DNA of 64,000 nt from an uncultured Eubacteriales bacterium. GTDB taxonomy: Bacteria; Bacillota; Clostridia; Peptostreptococcales; Anaerovoracaceae. The DNA lies in assembly GCA_949285555.1 (NCBI GenBank), contig CASDYG010000003.1, positions 1 to 64,000 on the forward strand, given 5' to 3'. Shown here piece by piece: positions 61,587 to 64,000 of this stretch; within the stretch, counting starts at the first letter, position 1; each line of letters opens with the position of its first letter. Below the pieces are notes generated by a model, which worked only from the letters and a program-made list of their open reading frames with translations, searched no databases and was not told the origin of the DNA. The translations under genes were made by a program, and so were the position numbers.

Positions 61587-63068
61587 ATGGACACTAAAAA
61601 AATCTTAATCGCAATTGTAAAATTTATTCCAATTGTTGTACTAGCGACTCTGATGATCCTAGGTATAGATGCTTTACTAGCAGCTCCTGCCGCATGGTTA
61701 ACTGCTATAGTAATTGCAAGACTTACCGAAGGTATCAAGCTAAATGAGTCTATAGATGCTGGTATTCGCAGCGTGCATCATATCATCGTAGCATTGTTTA
61801 TATTGCAGCTGGCGTATGCAATGGCATCTGCGTTTATGTCGACTGGTGTTGGAGCTTCTGTAGTAAATATCGCCCTAACACTAGGTGTAACTGCAAAAAC
61901 AGTTGCAGTTGTAGGAATTGCAGTAACTGCTGTGCTATCTGTTGCTACAGGTACATCATGGGGTACTTTCGCAGCTTGTGCACCAATTTTCCTATGGTTA
62001 TCTCACATTGTAGGTGGTGATACTGCACTTACAGTATGCGCAATCGCTGGTGGTGCCTGCTTTGGTGATAATATCGGACTTATTTCCGATACAACTATTG
62101 TATCTTCAGGTATCCAGGGCGTACAGGTAGTAGACAGAATCCGTACACAGGGTGTTTGGTCCATTAGCTGTCTAATTCTGGCTATTATTGCTTTCTTAAT
62201 AGCTGGTAGTATAATGGGTCTGGAAACTCATACTGTAGATACAGCAGCTATCTTTGACAACATTCCGGAGAAGTCTTTAGAGTATATTAAGAGTGAGAGA
62301 GAAGACGCATTCAATCTGCTAACTCAGGTTAGAGATGGAGTACCTTATTACATGATTATTCCTCTAATTCTAGTAATTGGACTAGCTGTAATGGGTGTTA
62401 ATACTTTCGTTTGCATAGGCTCTGGTATAATCTCAGCATATCTTTTTGGTCTTGCTGCAGGAACTACTGGAAGCTTCAAGAAATTTGCAGAAGATATTAT
62501 TATGAATGGCTTTGCTGATGCTGGTAAATGGGTAGTAGTAATGATGATGTGGATTGCAGCATTTGGTGGAGTAATGGCAGCGATGAAGGCTCTAGAACCA
62601 CTTGCAAATCTAATTGTATATCTATCCAACAAGGTTAGAACGCTAATGGGCTTTAATGGTCTTCTTTGCATCATTGGTAATGTGGTTCTTTCCGACGAGA
62701 TGGCTCAGATCGTAACTATCGGACCTATTATCGGAAATATTGTAGAAGAAAATGTTGAAGGCTCCGAAGAGGCTATGTACAAGCTAAGGCTCAGAAATGC
62801 CACATTCGGAGATGCTATGGGAGTATTTGGATCTCAGTTAATTCCATGGCATGTATATCTTGCATTCTACATTGGTATCGCAAAGAATGTATACCCACTA
62901 TTTAAGTTTAAGTCTGTAACATTTATACAGTTCAACTTCATGGCTATGATTGCTGTAGCAAGCCTGTTAATTCTAACGTTCACTGGAGCTGACAGATTTA
63001 TACCTTTATTCAAGCTACCAAGGGAGCCAGAAGTAAGGTTAAAGAAACCACAGACTGTAGAAGCGTAA
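61587..63068 (+). CDS. nhaC: Na+/H+ antiporter NhaC family transporter
   Basis: 493 residues with about eleven to twelve membrane helices. ATGTSWGTFAACAPI (near 127) and GGACFGDNIGLISDTTI (near 162) are family motifs; GDAMGVFGSQLIPWH near 410 is the matching second-half motif. GTG 61581 is also in frame, but AAGGA is spaced for ATG 61587. The substrate may be Na+/H+ or a malate/lactate-type exchange. Confidence 0.9.
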   Translation: MDTKKILIAIVKFIPIVVLATLMILGIDALLAAPAAWLTAIVIARLTEGIKLNESIDAGIRSVHHIIVALFILQLAYAMASAFMSTGVGASVVNIALTLGVTAKTVAVVGIAVTAVLSVATGTSWGTFAACAPIFLWLSHIVGGDTALTVCAIAGGACFGDNIGLISDTTIVSSGIQGVQVVDRIRTQGVWSISCLILAIIAFLIAGSIMGLETHTVDTAAIFDNIPEKSLEYIKSEREDAFNLLTQVRDGVPYYMIIPLILVIGLAVMGVNTFVCIGSGIISAYLFGLAAGTTGSFKKFAEDIIMNGFADAGKWVVVMMMWIAAFGGVMAAMKALEPLANLIVYLSNKVRTLMGFNGLLCIIGNVVLSDEMAQIVTIGPIIGNIVEENVEGSEEAMYKLRLRNATFGDAMGVFGSQLIPWHVYLAFYIGIAKNVYPLFKFKSVTFIQFNFMAMIAVASLLILTFTGADRFIPLFKLPREPEVRLKKPQTVEA

Positions 63069-63091
63069 GGAACAAATTAATTTTGTTTATT

Positions 63092-63120
63092 AAAGACAGT
63101 GAGAAATCACTGTCTTTTTA
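63092..63120 (+). terminator. Rho-independent terminator of nhaC
   Basis: AAAGACAGTGA (63092-63102), GAAA loop, TCACTGTCTTT (63107-63117), then T. Confidence 0.92.
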
Positions 63121-63121
63121 T

Positions 63122-63150
63122 TTGACAAAAGTCTAAAAAAACATTACAAT
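63122..63150 (+). promoter_or_regulatory. Promoter of the SCIFF gene
   Basis: TTGACA (63122-63127), 17-base spacer, TACAAT (63145-63150). It is a near-consensus promoter. Confidence 0.75.
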
Positions 63151-63180
63151 TTTAATAGTTTATATATAAGAGGTAACGAG

Positions 63181-63327
63181 ATGAACAGAATTAAAACATT
63201 AAATACTCAGAATTTAGTAAACAGCCTAAAGACTGGCGGGTGTGGAGAATGCCAGACATCATGTCAGAGTGCATGCAAGACATCATGTGGTGTTGCTAAC
63301 CAGCCGTGCGAAAAGGACGATAAATAA
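63181..63327 (+). CDS. scfA: SCIFF peptide (six-cysteine ranthipeptide precursor)
   Basis: 48 residues. MNRIKTLNTQNLVNSLKTGG is the leader; the core has six cysteines (C21, C24, C28, C32, C36, C43) spaced as in the Six Cysteines in Forty-Five family. The precursor is modified to thioether cross-links by the radical SAM enzyme encoded immediately downstream; its role, possibly signalling, is not settled. AAGAGGT upstream is the ribosome site. Confidence 0.95.
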   Translation: MNRIKTLNTQNLVNSLKTGGCGECQTSCQSACKTSCGVANQPCEKDDK

Positions 63328-64000
63328 GTGGTTCATATTTTCAGATTATATGATGAAATAATCGCATTAGATGTAAATAGTGGAATGGTACACCTTTTGG
63401 ATGATGTTAGTCTTAGCATCATCCTAATTTTTTGTGGTAAAAGTCCGCTTTTATTGGAAGAAGGGCAATCGGTTACATTAAAGCTTCATAGGGATTTAAA
63501 TGATAGCCTGTTGGAGGACACCATCACTAAAGTCTATACTTTTTTAAAAGGCAAGAGACAATTAGATGAGGAGGAGTCCTCAGCTAATGATATGAAACAG
63601 CTGTTAGAGGATATAGAGGATACTATCAACGGGATAGTGGAGCTTATTAATCAAGGTAAGCTTTTTTCAGAAGACTGCTTCTCTCAATATGCAGGCAAAA
63701 TGAAAGAGAAGGAAACAATTAAGGCTCTTTGTCTTCACGTGGCCCACCTATGTAATTTAAATTGTGATTATTGTTTTGCTGCTAAGGGAAAGTTCGAAGA
63801 CGATAATTATCTCAAAAATGCAACCGCTGATGAAATTGCGTTTCATGAGGCTAATAAAAAGGCGCCATTGATGTCGATAGAGGTAGGTAGGGCAGCACTG
63901 GATTTTTTAGTGGCAAACTCCGGTTCGCATTATAATCTTGAGGTTGATTTTTTTGGCGGAGAGCCTCTTTTGAACTGGAATGTAGTTAAAGAAATTGTTT
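63328..64000 (+). CDS. scfB: SCIFF maturase, radical SAM thioether-forming enzyme (partial)
   Basis: The frame starts at GTG directly after the SCIFF stop and is still open at the window edge (224 codons). It begins VHIFRLYDEIIALDVNSGMVH, the peptide-recognition start of the family. The radical SAM cluster motif CNLNCDYC (C142, C146, C149) and the FFGGEPL motif follow. The C-terminal SPASM/twitch domain with auxiliary clusters lies outside the window. Confidence 0.95.
   Translation, partial: MVHIFRLYDEIIALDVNSGMVHLLDDVSLSIILIFCGKSPLLLEEGQSVTLKLHRDLNDSLLEDTITKVYTFLKGKRQLDEEESSANDMKQLLEDIEDTINGIVELINQGKLFSEDCFSQYAGKMKEKETIKALCLHVAHLCNLNCDYCFAAKGKFEDDNYLKNATADEIAFHEANKKAPLMSIEVGRAALDFLVANSGSHYNLEVDFFGGEPLLNWNVVKEIV

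Overview
The window looks like chromosomal DNA of a low-GC, Gram-positive anaerobe of the class Clostridia. The evidence is the mix of genes: a SCIFF peptide with its radical SAM maturase, superoxide reductase and rubrerythrin beside a PerR-type regulator, an ANTAR-controlled ethanolamine compartment locus, ECF transport genes, a zinc-type S14, strong AGGAGG ribosome sites and frequent ATG/GTG/TTG starts. The genus cannot be fixed from the sequence; an Anaerovoracaceae or Peptostreptococcales-like organism is a guess.

Layout. Positions 1-14.8 kb hold housekeeping and metabolic genes, nearly all on the + strand: a membrane pair plus M20 amidohydrolase operon, a YbaK deacylase, proC, the ECF module ecfA1-ecfA2-ecfT, a QueT-type S component, trmB, an aminotransferase, pseudouridine catabolism (psuK-psuG), exonuclease III, a YdbC protein and a nucleoside kinase. 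Positions 14.8-17.2 kb hold a candidate small RNA and an oxidative-stress cluster (superoxide reductase on the - strand, then a PerR-like regulator and rubrerythrin), with a perfect 7-1-7 Fur-type box at the regulator promoter. Positions 17.2-33.2 kb are an uninterrupted S10-spc-alpha ribosomal supercluster from rpsJ to rplQ, including secY, adk, map, infA, rpmJ and rpoA. Two structured spacers lie inside it (rpsJ-rplC and rpmJ-rpsM).

Positions 33.2-52.4 kb are a complete ethanolamine-utilisation (eut) microcompartment locus: alcohol dehydrogenase, EutS, EutP, EutV/EutW two-component antiterminator system, EutA reactivase, EutBC lyase, EutL, three near-identical EutM-type hexamers, a long EutK-like shell protein with a SAP/Rho_N-like tail, cobalamin adenosyltransferase, two EutN pentamers, EutH transporter, EutQ cupin, EutJ chaperone, an atypical BMC protein with a Cys-Pro pore motif, PduS, a PduT-type trimer, the detached N-terminal half of EutQ, CoA-acylating aldehyde dehydrogenase and PduL. 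Ethanolamine enters by EutH, is split by EutBC to ammonia and acetaldehyde, and acetaldehyde is disproportionated to ethanol (EutG) and acetyl-phosphate (EutE then PduL). PduS, PduT and the adenosyltransferase would keep the cobalamin cofactor active. Two leader RNAs, before eutG and before eutA, each carry two hexaloop hairpins overlapping an intrinsic terminator, the architecture bound by EutV.

Positions 52.4-64 kb return to ordinary genes: glnS, a lone prepilin peptidase, truA, a dCMP deaminase, a MATE exporter, a convergent pair (PhzF-like and fluoride channel, - strand), an orphan protein joining a degenerate adenine methylase-like half to an HsdS-like specificity half, an NhaC antiporter, and the SCIFF peptide followed by its maturase, which runs off the end.

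The observations most worth a second look are the altered loops of the EutV leaders, the shell proteins with Fe-S-like or nucleic-acid-binding-like features, the split EutQ, the structured ribosomal spacers and the orphan methylase/specificity fusion.
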